From Pseudomonadota bacterium (GTDB lineage Bacteria > Desulfobacterota > Binatia > Binatales > Binataceae): a DNA stretch of 64,000 bases. Of the stretch, positions 9,722 through 19,578 are shown piece after piece. The stretch spans positions 1 through 64,000 of the forward strand of contig JAJPIF010000016.1 in assembly GCA_021324885.1 (NCBI GenBank), read 5' to 3'. Numbering within the stretch: the stretch's first letter is position 1; each line of letters opens with the position of its first letter. Under the pieces are notes generated by a model. That model saw nothing but the letters and a program-made list of their open reading frames with translations. It was not told where the DNA came from and made no database searches. The position numbers and the translations under genes were made by a program.

Positions 9722-11119
9722 ATGGCTCGAACTGTAGATGTGATACATATTCGCGGTTTTCGTTTCTTCCTGGGTTTCGTCATGGTCGCTGCATTTGTTG
9801 CCTGCGGGGGTGGCGGCGGAACATCGCGCAACGCGCCACCTGCGGTACCCGTGGAAGTATGCGGGGGAGGGGTGATCCAGCACGTCGTCATAATCATGCA
9901 GGAGAACCGCTCCTTCGACGAGTATTTCGGGACCTTTCCCGGCGCCGAAGGTATTCCGATGGATGCGGCGGGCAACCCTGCCGTATGCGTTCCGAATCCG
10001 GCCACCGGAGTCTGCGTCAAACCCTTCCATAACCCCAACCTCGTCAATTCCGAAGAGCCGCATGCGCATCCGGATGCCGTTGCCGATATCGATGGCGGCA
10101 AAATGGACGGGTTCATCGCCAATGCTCAGGCTTACGAGCGGATGCTGTGTGCGACGCAGCACACCTGCGGCACCATCGACCCGGTGCAGTCGATGAGTTA
10201 CCACGACAGCCGCGAAATTCCCCACTATTGGGCATACGCTTCCAATTTCGTGTTGCAGGATCACATGTTCGAGAACACTTCGAGTTGGAGCTGGCCTCAG
10301 CATCTTTATTTGTCGTCGGAATGGTCGGCGGTGTGCAGGGCTGATAATCCGCTTACCTGCTCCACCAATCTTACAGGTCCGACGATCACGCCGAGCCTCA
10401 GGCTGCCGTGGACCGATTTGACTTATTTGCTGCACAAAAACGGCGTCAGTTGGTCGTATTACGTCTTTAATGGAACGGAGCCCGATTGCGACGACGAAGC
10501 CCCGTGCGTCGGCAAGCCGCTGAACTATCAGACTCCCAGTATCTGGAACCCGTTGCCGTTTTTCGATACCGTCCACAACGACGGCGAAACCGGCAATGTA
10601 AAGTCGTTGGCCGACTTTTACGTCGACGCGATCGAGGGACCGCTCCCCTCCGTCTCCTGGGTCGTTCCGACCTGGGAGGTCAGTGAGCACCCGCCGAATT
10701 CGATCGCTGCCGGAGAGCAGTATGTCACCGGGCTTATCAATTCGATCATGCAGGGGCCCGATTGGTACCACACCGTGATTTTTCTCTCATGGGACGACTG
10801 GGGAGGCTATTACGATCACGTTCCACCTCCGGCGGTTGACGGCGCCGGTTACGGCTTGCGAGTTCCCGGGATCGTGATCAGTCCGTTTGCCAAACGCGGC
10901 TATATCGACCATCAAATCTACAGTCACGATGCTTACGTCAAATTCGTCGAGGATCTGTTCGTTCAGGGTCAGCGTTTGGACCCGTTGTCGGATGGCCGGC
11001 CTGACAGCCGTCCGGATGTGCGGGAGGACTTTCCCTTGCTTGGCGATCTCTGCCAGGATTTCGACTTCACGCAGACTCCCAGACCGCCGATGTTTCTTAC
11101 TCCGGCAAAAACGTATTAG
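9722..11119 (+). CDS. Phosphoesterase family protein (phospholipase C / acid phosphatase-like), probable lipoprotein
   Basis: This is an extracytoplasmic phosphoesterase of the PF04185 type, 465 residues. The N-terminal metal-binding signature is clear ([20 protein letters not shown], near residue 54), as are the second core motif [16 protein letters not shown] and [19 protein letters not shown] with a downstream conserved histidine (YSHDA). The N-terminus has a hydrophobic stretch ending [12 protein letters not shown], a plausible lipobox with a glycine linker, so outer-membrane or periplasmic anchoring is likely. No twin-arginine motif is seen, unlike classical bacterial phospholipases C. 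Members cleave phospholipid head groups or phosphomonoesters; which of these applies cannot be told from sequence. It converges on a downstream SDR gene with a 16-bp gap. Confidence 0.85.
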   Translation: MARTVDVIHIRGFRFFLGFVMVAAFVACGGGGGTSRNAPPAVPVEVCGGGVIQHVVIIMQENRSFDEYFGTFPGAEGIPMDAAGNPAVCVPNPATGVCVKPFHNPNLVNSEEPHAHPDAVADIDGGKMDGFIANAQAYERMLCATQHTCGTIDPVQSMSYHDSREIPHYWAYASNFVLQDHMFENTSSWSWPQHLYLSSEWSAVCRADNPLTCSTNLTGPTITPSLRLPWTDLTYLLHKNGVSWSYYVFNGTEPDCDDEAPCVGKPLNYQTPSIWNPLPFFDTVHNDGETGNVKSLADFYVDAIEGPLPSVSWVVPTWEVSEHPPNSIAAGEQYVTGLINSIMQGPDWYHTVIFLSWDDWGGYYDHVPPPAVDGAGYGLRVPGIVISPFAKRGYIDHQIYSHDAYVKFVEDLFVQGQRLDPLSDGRPDSRPDVREDFPLLGDLCQDFDFTQTPRPPMFLTPAKTY

Positions 11120-11135
11120 CCGGAAATATCCACCC

Positions 11136-11927
11136 TCAGCCGACCATGTACCCGCCGGCATCGCAGTTGATCGACTGGCCGGTGATGGTCCGGCTCTCGT
11201 CGCTGGCCAGGAACAAGGCGAGGTTGGCGATGTCTTCGGGTTGTGAGATGGTGCGCAGCGGCACCGCCTGAAGGCTGCGGGTCCGCCAGGTTTCGTAGTC
11301 GATTCCCTGCTCGCCCGCCATGCGTTTGCCGTAATTGCGCCAAAGCTCGGTGTCGATCCCGCCCGGCACCAGGCAGTTGCAGCGGATCCCATAGGGCCCG
11401 ACCTCGAGTGCCACGGTTTTGGTGAAGGCCCGCAGCGCCGCCTTGGCCGAACAGTAGTGGGTCTTGCGCGGTATCCCGCTCCATCCCGCGGTGGACGAGA
11501 AATTCACGATTGAACCGCTCCTGCGCTCAAGCATCGAACGCTTGAGCACCTCCCTGGTGCACAGCATCGCCGCCGTGAGGTCGATCGCGATGGTCGCATT
11601 CCAGTTCTCCAGCGTCTGCTCCCAGACGTACTTGTCCACTCCGGGCGCCGCGGCGTTATTCAGCATGATATCGACCTGGCCGAACTCCTTCATCGCCCGC
11701 TCCACCATCGCGCTTACGTCTTCCTCGCGGGTGACGTCGGCGCGCATCCCTACAGCGCCCTGCCCGGCGTCGCGGGCCGCTTGCAGGACCAGTTCCTCGC
11801 GCCGGGCGGCGAGCAGGACGCGCGCGCCCTCCTGCACGAAACGTCTGGCCATGACTGGGCCGCAGCCGGTGCTGGCCCCGGTGATAATCGCGACCTTCCC
11901 CGAAAGCCTGCCGTTGGCGCTTGCCAT
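11136..11927 (-). CDS. SDR-family NAD(P)-dependent oxidoreductase
   Basis: This is a classical short-chain dehydrogenase, 263 residues, a single Rossmann domain. The cofactor loop TGASTGCG is present, as are a slightly atypical NNAA for the usual NNAG, the catalytic serine region NFSSTAG, and YCSAK supplying Tyr and Lys. The C-terminus GQSINCDAGGYMVG is the normal family ending. The ATG at 11927 has AAGGAGGA about 9 nt upstream. Substrate is unknown; a secondary alcohol or ketone is the default expectation. It is on the same strand as the next SDR but 216 bp away, so co-transcription is uncertain. Confidence 0.88.
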   Translation of the reverse strand: MASANGRLSGKVAIITGASTGCGPVMARRFVQEGARVLLAARREELVLQAARDAGQGAVGMRADVTREEDVSAMVERAMKEFGQVDIMLNNAAAPGVDKYVWEQTLENWNATIAIDLTAAMLCTREVLKRSMLERRSGSIVNFSSTAGWSGIPRKTHYCSAKAALRAFTKTVALEVGPYGIRCNCLVPGGIDTELWRNYGKRMAGEQGIDYETWRTRSLQAVPLRTISQPEDIANLALFLASDESRTITGQSINCDAGGYMVG

Positions 11928-12143
11928 CGCGTCGTCCTCCTTTTCTTCCCGGTCGCAAGACTATTGAAACACCAAAACCGCATTGTCAAACCTGCGCGCC
12001 GGATAACACCTCGGCGTAACCGCCAGAGAAGCAGGGATCAGGGAAAGCAAAACAGCAAAAGTCCTGCGATCCGCTTTGGTTCATGAAAGGAAAGCCCGCC
12101 GGCGAATTTTTTTCCCAACCCGGCGGATGCTTTGGTAAGCCGC

Positions 12144-13094
12144 TCAGCGTTCGACGATTGGCTGTCGAAGGCGCTTGAAGCCCAGCGGCTGCAGGGACGC
12201 CACCAGTCCCTGGTCGATTGCTTCGCCGATTGCCCGCGCCGTCCAAACGCCTTGTGGAGCTTTCGCGGTTGGCAGCAGGATAGCCGGGTGGCTGGCGATG
12301 TACAGTTCTCCAGTGGCTCTCAATCCAATGATCTGCCCGGTAACATGACGCGAGAGATCGGACAGCAGATACAAGTGCATGCCCACATTGTGTTCGGGCG
12401 GCGGCAGCGACGGCCGCTGCCATTCGCCCCGCGCCAGCATGAACTTGTCCAGGTCGTCGAGCATACGGGTCTCGGCGTTGGGAGAGACGGCGTTGACGCG
12501 CACACCTGTCCCCTTCATCTCAACCGCGGCGGTGAAGGTGAACGACGACACCGCGCCCTTGCTGGCGCCGTAATCGGGGCGATACTCATGACCCATCTGC
12601 GAGCCTGACGTGGTATTGACGATCGAACCGAAGCGCTGCGCGCGCATGGCTTTGAGCGCTCGTGCAGAGCACGCCAATGTCCCCAGCACATTGACCTCGA
12701 GGGTCTTTCGCACCTTGGCCTCGTCCATCTCCCAACAATGTTGCGGCAGATGCACGCCGGCGTTGTTCACCAAGCCGTCGATCTTTCCGAATTCGTGGAG
12801 GCAGCGCTCGATCAGAGCCTCGGCCTGCGACCAGACGGTTATATCCGCAACGTGGACCACAGCCCGGCCGCCGGCCGCCCGGATCGCGTTGGCACACTCC
12901 TCGGCAGGTTGCGGGTCCACATCGTTGACCACCACGGCGGCGCCCGCGGCGGCCGCCGCCCTGCCCACCGCCGCGCCCAGTCCCCGGCCGGCGCCGGTAA
13001 CGACGACAGCTTTGTCAGATAGATCTACACCTTGTTCCATAAGCGCTTCATCGTTCGGTGTTACGCCCGCGGCGGCCAAGGGAGCTTGACCCAT
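12144..13094 (-). CDS. SDR-family oxidoreductase with C-terminal extension
   Basis: This is a short-chain dehydrogenase of up to 316 residues. It shows TGAGRGLG for NAD(P) binding, DITVW in place of the usual DVT, NNAG, the serine in NTTSGSQMG and the YGASK active site. Unlike ordinary SDRs it carries about 60 residues after the Rossmann fold (from GQIIGLRATGELYIASHP), a tail shape also found in the SDR part of multifunctional peroxisomal-type and steroid-active enzymes. The start could be ATG 13094 or ATG 13040 (MEQGVDL); the second gives a more normal N-terminus, but neither has a strong Shine-Dalgarno. Substrate is unknown. Confidence 0.85.
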   Translation of the reverse strand: MGQAPLAAAGVTPNDEALMEQGVDLSDKAVVVTGAGRGLGAAVGRAAAAAGAAVVVNDVDPQPAEECANAIRAAGGRAVVHVADITVWSQAEALIERCLHEFGKIDGLVNNAGVHLPQHCWEMDEAKVRKTLEVNVLGTLACSARALKAMRAQRFGSIVNTTSGSQMGHEYRPDYGASKGAVSSFTFTAAVEMKGTGVRVNAVSPNAETRMLDDLDKFMLARGEWQRPSLPPPEHNVGMHLYLLSDLSRHVTGQIIGLRATGELYIASHPAILLPTAKAPQGVWTARAIGEAIDQGLVASLQPLGFKRLRQPIVER

Positions 13095-13164
13095 CCCCTA
13101 TTTCCAGAAGGCGCCGCGTCAATCCAACGCCAGTTCCCATTGCGCGCCGCGCTCTCCCGCCAGG

Positions 13165-14694
13165 CTAGTCAGCCTTTGACATGGGGCCGCTGATCGGTGG
13201 CAGGGCGGCGGGAGTTTCGTGGGTCCAGTGCCATTCCTGGTCCAGGTTTCCGAGCACCTGGGCTCTGCCCCCGGGATCGAGCAGAATCAGATCGTGGGAG
13301 CGGATCGCGTCGGGCACGGCGGCGGCGCCCACCAACTCAACATGAGCCAGTTCCGACGTCTCAACGAAGTTGCATCGCATGCCGCTGTAATAGACCAGTG
13401 TGGGCAGCGGGGTGCCGGCAAAGAACAGCTCGCCGCCGGGGTCCGCCAGGTTGGCCGCGCGCGCCTTCATCGCCAGCACATAGCTGGGCATGCTCATTGC
13501 GCGCTGATGCTCCGCGGCATGATTGATCATCCTCCATCGCCGGGGCGCATGGATTGCCATCAGCGCGAGCGCCGCTATCGCCAGAACGCCTGAGACGTGG
13601 CGGATACGCCCGTCGCGCAGAGCGTAAGCGGGAATCGCGGCTGCCAACAAGGCTGTGGGGATCAGGGCAGGCAGAATGTACCATGGCAGACGGGTCTGGA
13701 CGGCGCACGCAGCGGCCAGGGTCACAATCAACCACAACAGCCACAACCAGATGGGTGAAGGGATTCGGCTGAGTGCGGGTTTCAATCCGGCGCGCAGACC
13801 GCCGATGGTCAGGGCCGCGAGCGGGAGCAGCAGCGGCCACAGATGCCTGATTTCAGTGCCAAAAGTGACCAGCGCGAAATTGGCGCCCAACTGATCGTCC
13901 TCCAGATGGGAGGTAACGCGCCGCAAGGTTTCGTAGCCAACGAAGTTGGCCAGAAAGGCCGGATAATTGAACAGAGCCTGGTAAACGCACCAGGGTCCGG
14001 CAGTCACTGCCGCCCCGGCCGCCATCCAAATCAATGCGCTCAGACCCACTTCGGCAAAACCGGGAATAATCAGGAAAGCGCCGCCCGCCACGATCAGCGG
14101 TAACAGTCCCGCCAGGCCCTTGCTGATAATCGCCAGACCGCAAGCGGCGCCTGACAAGGTCAGCCACAGGCGCCGATGCGGGCCGCGGCTCAGAGCATAG
14201 ATCGCGAAAGTGCTGAAAAAAATCAGCGGCGCGTCGGTGGCGCATTCCCGGCCACCGCGCGCAACGAAAAAGTAGAAACTCAAAGGAATGATGGCGGCCA
14301 GAAGACCGCCCAGCTCACCGATTACAGGCAGCGCAAGCAAATAGAGCAGGACCAGGGTGCCGACGCCGGCAATCACCGACGGCAGACGCGCCGACAGTTC
14401 GCTTTCGCCCAGCAAGCGAAACGATCCCGCCACCATCCAGAACAGCAGAGGCGGCTTTTTAACGTAGGGGGCGCCGTTCCACGTCAAATCGAAAATCCGA
14501 TGGCTATGCAGCGCTTCGTGCGCGACCTGTGCGTAGGTGGCCTCATCCCAATCAATCAGGGGGCGCTGGCGGATGTTCACCGTCAACGCCAGTATCCCCA
14601 GTAAAACCACCAAAGCAATTTCGAGAATTCGCCGAAGACGCCTGAGATTTGCGCTCGCAACACCAAAGACCTGGATGGCGGAGACTGACTGCAT
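13165..14694 (-). CDS. Membrane glycosyltransferase, GT39/ArnT-like (dolichyl-phosphate-mannose-mannosyltransferase superfamily)
   Basis: This is a polytopic inner-membrane transferase of 509 residues with roughly ten or more hydrophobic segments. The first periplasmic loop has the GT-C signature IDWDEATYAQVA, whose Asp/Glu pair is catalytic in ArnT-type enzymes, followed by KKPPLLFWM, also conserved. Such enzymes move a sugar from a polyprenyl-phosphate donor to lipid A, protein or another acceptor; the acceptor here is not predictable. The C-terminal 120 residues are soluble and contain no recognised domain. It is divergent from a DUF2939 gene. Confidence 0.85.
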   Translation of the reverse strand: MQSVSAIQVFGVASANLRRLRRILEIALVVLLGILALTVNIRQRPLIDWDEATYAQVAHEALHSHRIFDLTWNGAPYVKKPPLLFWMVAGSFRLLGESELSARLPSVIAGVGTLVLLYLLALPVIGELGGLLAAIIPLSFYFFVARGGRECATDAPLIFFSTFAIYALSRGPHRRLWLTLSGAACGLAIISKGLAGLLPLIVAGGAFLIIPGFAEVGLSALIWMAAGAAVTAGPWCVYQALFNYPAFLANFVGYETLRRVTSHLEDDQLGANFALVTFGTEIRHLWPLLLPLAALTIGGLRAGLKPALSRIPSPIWLWLLWLIVTLAAACAVQTRLPWYILPALIPTALLAAAIPAYALRDGRIRHVSGVLAIAALALMAIHAPRRWRMINHAAEHQRAMSMPSYVLAMKARAANLADPGGELFFAGTPLPTLVYYSGMRCNFVETSELAHVELVGAAAVPDAIRSHDLILLDPGGRAQVLGNLDQEWHWTHETPAALPPISGPMSKAD

Positions 14695-14845
14695 CAGAGT
14701 TGTCCTTCAGATTACCGATGGCTGGCGTGCGAAGCCATCGTGGCGGGGTGATTCGGTTCGGGCGCGAATCGTGTTAAGCATATTGATATTCGGGGAGACG
14801 ATCGGCCGGAGAAAAAGTCACAGGTAATAACCGCCAATAAAGATT

Positions 14846-15397
14846 ATGGGACGTTTCTTATTGCGCCATTGGACGGCTGTCCTGGTCCTAAGCGTGGTGG
14901 CCGCGTGGGCCATCTTCTACCTTCCGCAAACCCCTACCTTCGCCGTACTTGAATTAAAGATGGCGATCGACGCCCGCAACGGCGACCGGGCCGCCCAGTT
15001 CGTCGATTTTCAAAGCGTGGTCCGCAACGCCGGCATGCAGATGGTGCAGAATCAGGCGGGGTCAGGCGATCCGCTGGCCGACTTCATCGGCCGGGGCGCG
15101 GTCCAGTTACTTTCCGCACCCGCCGCCAACCTGGTCGAGTCATGGGCCAAGCAGAAAGTCGACAATGGCGCCAGGGAAGTACAGATGCCGTTGGCTGCCG
15201 TGGCGGGAGCTCTGGTGCTGATGCATAACAACGGTAATACCGCCTACACCCGCTTTCGAGACCGCAAGGGCCAGGTCTGGGACATCCGTATGGCGCGCAA
15301 TGCCGACGGTCAGTGGCAGGTGGTGGAGGTCAAGAACATTCAGCAACTGCTGCAACGGTTGGAGAATCGGGAGCGGCGCCAGTTGGATATCAATTAG
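14846..15397 (+). CDS. DUF2939 domain protein
   Basis: This is a small envelope protein of 183 residues with one N-terminal membrane segment (TAVLVLSVVAAWAIFYL), after which the protein should lie in the periplasm. The remainder resembles the DUF2939 family (FAVLELKMAIDARNGDRAAQFVDF, with a late WQVVEVKNI). Family function is not established. The gene lies about 95 bp before the AsmA-like gene on the same strand and may be part of the same envelope-related transcription unit. Confidence 0.75.
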   Translation: MGRFLLRHWTAVLVLSVVAAWAIFYLPQTPTFAVLELKMAIDARNGDRAAQFVDFQSVVRNAGMQMVQNQAGSGDPLADFIGRGAVQLLSAPAANLVESWAKQKVDNGAREVQMPLAAVAGALVLMHNNGNTAYTRFRDRKGQVWDIRMARNADGQWQVVEVKNIQQLLQRLENRERRQLDIN

Positions 15398-15491
15398 CAT
15401 TAATTCATATCATCGTTTTTGTTGGAGAATGATATTCTGGCCCCGCTAAGCATTTCCACTTTTCCTGACTGGGTGGCGGAGTCGGATAACG

Positions 15492-18400
15492 GTGAGCAGC
15501 GCTCTCCGCTTCATTGGATTAGCCACCGGTGGCAAAAGGAAAAGGCTTCGGCCGAAGGTTAAATCCCTGATGCGCAAGCTCCTGCTCATCGTGGTGGGTA
15601 GCTTAATTGCTCTGGCGCTGGCGGTGGTGTTCGCCGCGTGGTCCGCAGTCAAGCGTCTCAGTCCCAGAGAAATCGACCAGCGAATCAGATCGGCGGTCAA
15701 GGCCCAGACCGGTCTGGATCTGATCAGCAGGCGTCTGACCACTGAAATTTCTTTTCACGTTATTATCACTCTGGACTCGGTGCGCCTGCTTAACGGCGAT
15801 CTGACCGTCGCTCGCTTCGACCGGATAAGGCTGACGTGCGGTTACCGGACTTTGATCTTCCATCGCGGGTTGCCGTTTCTCTCCGTGTCGATTGACCATC
15901 CAAAAGTGATTTTGCCGATGCGTTCCGTGACGCCCGGGCCGATGCCGGTTCTGGACCCCGATTCAGTCCGTGACCTGCGGTGGGGGCTGATCCGTTTGTC
16001 CAATGTCACGCGCCAGATTGTGATGTCGGCGGCGACTGTTGAGGACCGCGACGGGCGGGTCCTGTTCGAAGACGCCGCGGTGACCGCAACCCACACCTAC
16101 GCGGCTTCGGCTTGGCGCCTGCGCATCATGGGCATGTTCAGAGGGGTGGCGCTGCCCAATTTCGAACTCGGCGCCAACCTGGTGCTGGCGCCAGAGATGG
16201 ACGGTCCCGAGGTGCCGTTCGCGCGCGGCTCATTGTGGTTTTGGGACCTGCAACTTCATGATTTCACGACTAAAAACCTCAATCTCCAAGGCAACGTTCA
16301 GGGCAACCTGACTTTTCTGGTTCGCTCTGACGGGATCGTCAGGGGACTCGCGCTCACCCGGACCACGGATTTGCAAATCGCAAGTCCGCTGCTCGCCCGA
16401 CCGATTCAGATGGCGGACCTGATGGTAAGCGCGCATCTGACGCACTCTTTGCAGGGTTTGCAGGTGGCCCGCTTTGCGATCCGCAGCGACGGTCAGGAAA
16501 TGCTCTCCGGCGCGGCCGATATCACGCCGCTGCCCCCCGACAATTTGCATATCAGCGCCCGCTTCGCCCCGATCAGCCTGGCCGCGGAGCAGATCAGATC
16601 GATACTGGCGCGGACCAGGATAATGCCGGTCGGGGTTTCGGATTATGGCCGGATGCTTTCGGCCGGCCGAATCATCCTGGAGCAGTTGACCCTGAACACC
16701 ACGCTCAAGCATCTGGAAGCGCCCTCGGCGGATATCCTGCTCCGTGAGGTCGCCGCGAAGGCCACCCTTGACGGCCTCAGCTTGAGCCTGCCTGAGATGC
16801 CGCCGCTGGCCGAATTGGACGGGAAACTCGACTACGCCGACGGTCTGGTCCGGATCACCCAGTGCCATGCCAGCTTCGGCAGATCCACTCTTAACGAAAT
16901 CAACATAAGCGGGAATTTGTTGCATGCGGGGGCGCGCCTGCCGTACGCGATCCGGCTGGCCGGCGACCTCGATACCGGCGAACTCTTCAGCGCCTTGCGG
17001 AGCAAACTGACGGGAGCTCCGGCAGAGTATCTGAAGCGCATCGATCAATTGCAGGGCCGGGCGGCGGCTCAGGTCGAAATGCATGGCGAGCTGACCAACT
17101 TCGCGCCTTCCCCAAGCCCCAGCTACAGAGCCGTGGTGCAGCCGCGCGATGTGACGGTTGGGGTGGCCTCGGTGCCCTCTGAATTAAAGCTTTCCGGCGG
17201 CACCATTTTGCTGTTGCCGGATGCAATCGTGATTGAAAGGCTCAATCTCGCGCCGCAGCATGGAAGCCTGTTGGTGAGCGGTCGGATTGAGCGGATTAGG
17301 CCGGGTGCGTACGCGCTGACCAACCTTGACCTCCAGGTGCATGAGATAAACGCGCAGGAGTGGCTCCCGCACCTGATTGCGCTCGACATGATGGATGTCC
17401 GTGCGCCCGCCAACGGCAGGCTTTCCATTACCAAAGTCAAGGATAGCCCCGGGCCGCAATACCGGGTCGAGGGCAATTTGGGTTTAGGTCCCGGAGAGGT
17501 CAGGTTCGCGTTTCTGCGCTCCCCGGTGATCTTAATCGAACCGGCGACGGTCATGCTAAAGGGTGACGGCGGGAGCCTGGCCATGGACGGGGCGACTTTC
17601 GAGGGCTCGCCCCTGAATATGACGGTTTCAATCGCCGATATCCGCAAGCCCCTGGTCAGAATCGACGCGCACGCCAAAAAGCTGGACCTTGAAGCGATAT
17701 CCGCGGTGCGCTTGCCCTGGACCCCGAAAACTCCGATCAAAGTCGACAACACTCCGTTCGAGGGCCACATCGAAGCCGATCAGGCCAATCTATCCCGGCT
17801 CCAGATGACGTCGCTTAAGGCCAGCTTCAAACGCAATGCGGATAACTGGCGGGTTTACGACATCCGCGCCGATGCGATGGGTGGCCGGCTTACGATGGAC
17901 CTGAGCGGGCGGCGGCGCGACGACTGGGTGCATATCATAACCGCTGCGCGCGAGGTTGATATGGCCGAACTGGAAGCGCTGGGCGGTATTCAAACGGTGG
18001 CCACCGGCCGGCTGTCATCCGACGCCGATCTCTGGGCGGATACCGATAACGATTTCTTCAATACCTTGACCGGCAGTCTGTCGGCCACCGTGAGCAACGG
18101 AGTTCTGCTCAAACTCAAACTGTTGTCGCGGATGCTTTCGCTGGTGGATGTGAGTGAATGGCTTAATGCCAAGATTCCTGATCCACGCGTCAAAGGCGTA
18201 CCCTTCCGAACCATGAGCGCCCGTTTTATCGGCGAACAGGGCACCTTTGAGACCAGCGACTTTATGCTGGATGGGCCGGTGTTGAAAATTACCGCGGCCG
18301 GCAAGATCAATCTGGCCCAAAGCGAGATGAATATGATGATTGGGATGCGTCCGTTTCAGCTTCTAGACACAGTCTTCAATAAAATTCCACTGATCGGAAC

Positions 18401-18566
18401 GCGGCTGGCCCAAAGTCAATCCGGTATTGTCGCCGCCTACTTTCACGTCCAGGGGCCGATAAGCAATCCGATGGTGTTGCCTGCTCCAATCACCTCGATT
18501 AGCCATCTTCTGATCAAGACGTTGGCGATTCCGATCAATCTGCTTGTCCCCGATACCGTCAAATAA
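15492..18566 (+). CDS. AsmA/YhdP-like envelope protein
   Basis: This is a very large periplasmic protein (1024 residues from GTG 15492) with a single N-terminal transmembrane segment (KLLLIVVGSLIALALAVVF), then a long run of beta-strand-rich repeats and an AsmA-like C-terminal region (FRTMSARFIGEQGTFETSDF, then LDGPVLKITAAGKINLA). Proteins of this superfamily form inner-membrane-anchored bridges implicated in moving phospholipids to the outer membrane; that role is by homology only. A start at ATG 15570 (MRKLLLIVVG) would give a tidier N-terminus, while GTG 15492 has GGCGGAG upstream. The stop is 4 bp before the next gene, which indicates an operon with the DUF2064, glutaredoxin and CutA genes. 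Confidence 0.85.
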   Translation: MSSALRFIGLATGGKRKRLRPKVKSLMRKLLLIVVGSLIALALAVVFAAWSAVKRLSPREIDQRIRSAVKAQTGLDLISRRLTTEISFHVIITLDSVRLLNGDLTVARFDRIRLTCGYRTLIFHRGLPFLSVSIDHPKVILPMRSVTPGPMPVLDPDSVRDLRWGLIRLSNVTRQIVMSAATVEDRDGRVLFEDAAVTATHTYAASAWRLRIMGMFRGVALPNFELGANLVLAPEMDGPEVPFARGSLWFWDLQLHDFTTKNLNLQGNVQGNLTFLVRSDGIVRGLALTRTTDLQIASPLLARPIQMADLMVSAHLTHSLQGLQVARFAIRSDGQEMLSGAADITPLPPDNLHISARFAPISLAAEQIRSILARTRIMPVGVSDYGRMLSAGRIILEQLTLNTTLKHLEAPSADILLREVAAKATLDGLSLSLPEMPPLAELDGKLDYADGLVRITQCHASFGRSTLNEINISGNLLHAGARLPYAIRLAGDLDTGELFSALRSKLTGAPAEYLKRIDQLQGRAAAQVEMHGELTNFAPSPSPSYRAVVQPRDVTVGVASVPSELKLSGGTILLLPDAIVIERLNLAPQHGSLLVSGRIERIRPGAYALTNLDLQVHEINAQEWLPHLIALDMMDVRAPANGRLSITKVKDSPGPQYRVEGNLGLGPGEVRFAFLRSPVILIEPATVMLKGDGGSLAMDGATFEGSPLNMTVSIADIRKPLVRIDAHAKKLDLEAISAVRLPWTPKTPIKVDNTPFEGHIEADQANLSRLQMTSLKASFKRNADNWRVYDIRADAMGGRLTMDLSGRRRDDWVHIITAAREVDMAELEALGGIQTVATGRLSSDADLWADTDNDFFNTLTGSLSATVSNGVLLKLKLLSRMLSLVDVSEWLNAKIPDPRVKGVPFRTMSARFIGEQGTFETSDFMLDGPVLKITAAGKINLAQSEMNMMIGMRPFQLLDTVFNKIPLIGTRLAQSQSGIVAAYFHVQGPISNPMVLPAPITSISHLLIKTLAIPINLLVPDTVK

Positions 18567-18570
18567 CATC

Positions 18571-19290
18571 ATGAGGCGGCTGGAGAACGGATGGTTGCAA
18601 CCCCGGCCGCGGCCCGCTCTCATCGTATTTGCCCGCGAGCCAGTCCCCGGTCAGACCAAGACGCGCCTGATTCGAGCGCTGGGAGCAGAGGGTGCTGCGC
18701 GGATGGCCGGCGCTTTCATCGTCGACTGCCTGGCGAAGGCGGCTAAGCTGCGAAGTTGCCGGCTGGTGTTGGCCGGGGATCGGGCCGAATCCAGCCCTTA
18801 CTTCGACTATCTTTCACAGCGCTTTGGCGCGGAATTGACGAGTCAGGGGAAAGGTCATCTGGGCCAGCGGATGGCCCGGGTGTTGAGGCGTTACTCGTCG
18901 GCGGGCGCTATCCTGATGGGTGCGGATACCCCCTCGCTGCCGCTCTCATTTATTCGTGAAAGTATCAAGGACTTGCGCGAAGTGCCGGTGGTGGTCGCTC
19001 CGGCGCTTGACGGCGGTTATTACCTGATTGGGATTCGCGGTGCGCTGCCCGATATCTTTGGCGACCTGGACTGGGGTGGTGCGGGAGTATTAAGGCAGAC
19101 CGTGCGCCGTCTGCGCCGGCTGCGAATTCCTTACCGGATCGGACGCTGGTGGTACGATATCGACCGGGCGTCGGACCTGGCTTTCCTCGCCGCGGACCTG
19201 GAACAAAGGATCTGCGCAACCGACCCGACCAGTTGTCCGGCGACCGCGGGGTTGCTGCGCGAGATGGGGCTGCTTAAAAATAGGCGGTAA
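18571..19290 (+). CDS. DUF2064 / TIGR04282-type glycosyltransferase-like protein
   Basis: This is a soluble nucleotidyl- or glycosyl-transferase-fold protein, about 239 residues. Family signatures are FAREPVPGQTKTRL near the N-terminus, GADTPSLP, ALDGGYYLIG and a late WWYDIDRASDL. Members are annotated as arsenosugar-biosynthesis or radical-SAM/selenodomain-associated transferases, but neither an arsenic nor a radical-SAM gene is nearby, so the acceptor is unknown. ATG 18571 is preferred, 4 bp after the AsmA-like stop; an in-frame TTG at 18544 would overlap that gene. The start of the next gene lies 6 bp after its stop. Confidence 0.88.
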   Translation: MRRLENGWLQPRPRPALIVFAREPVPGQTKTRLIRALGAEGAARMAGAFIVDCLAKAAKLRSCRLVLAGDRAESSPYFDYLSQRFGAELTSQGKGHLGQRMARVLRRYSSAGAILMGADTPSLPLSFIRESIKDLREVPVVVAPALDGGYYLIGIRGALPDIFGDLDWGGAGVLRQTVRRLRRLRIPYRIGRWWYDIDRASDLAFLAADLEQRICATDPTSCPATAGLLREMGLLKNRR

Positions 19291-19296
19291 ATCGCC

Positions 19297-19578
19297 ATGA
19301 TCGAGTTGACGCTGTATAACAGGGCGGACTGCCATCTGTGCCGCGAAATGGAAGAGGTGATTTCCGCACAACTCGCCGAGCTTGCGTTGCGGCTGCACAA
19401 GATCGATATAGATGGCAACCCGGAGCTCGAGGGACGTTTCGGGACGGAGGTTCCGGTGTTGTTCATCAATGGGCGTAAGGCGTTCAAATATCGCTGCACC
19501 GCGCGCGAGCTCCGCAAACGGCTGTCCCGAGAGGCAGGTGTCCGATGGTTGTTTCGAAAGAGGACGGCCCCATCGTAG
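19297..19578 (+). CDS. Glutaredoxin-like thioredoxin-fold protein
   Basis: This is a 93-residue redox protein of the glutaredoxin/DUF836 type. The active-site dithiol is CHLC at about residues 13-16 (LYNRADCHLCREMEEV) and the cis-proline region is TEVPVLFING. It probably carries out dithiol-disulfide exchange in the cytoplasm. Its 3' end overlaps the following cutA gene by 34 bp in a different frame, indicating tight coupling. Confidence 0.85.
   Translation: MIELTLYNRADCHLCREMEEVISAQLAELALRLHKIDIDGNPELEGRFGTEVPVLFINGRKAFKYRCTARELRKRLSREAGVRWLFRKRTAPS

Noticed and set aside
12096-12126. CCGCCGG/CCGGCGG inverted repeat with a T-run, considered as a terminator
   Set aside because: The seven Ts are inside the loop, not after the stem, so it would not act as an intrinsic terminator.
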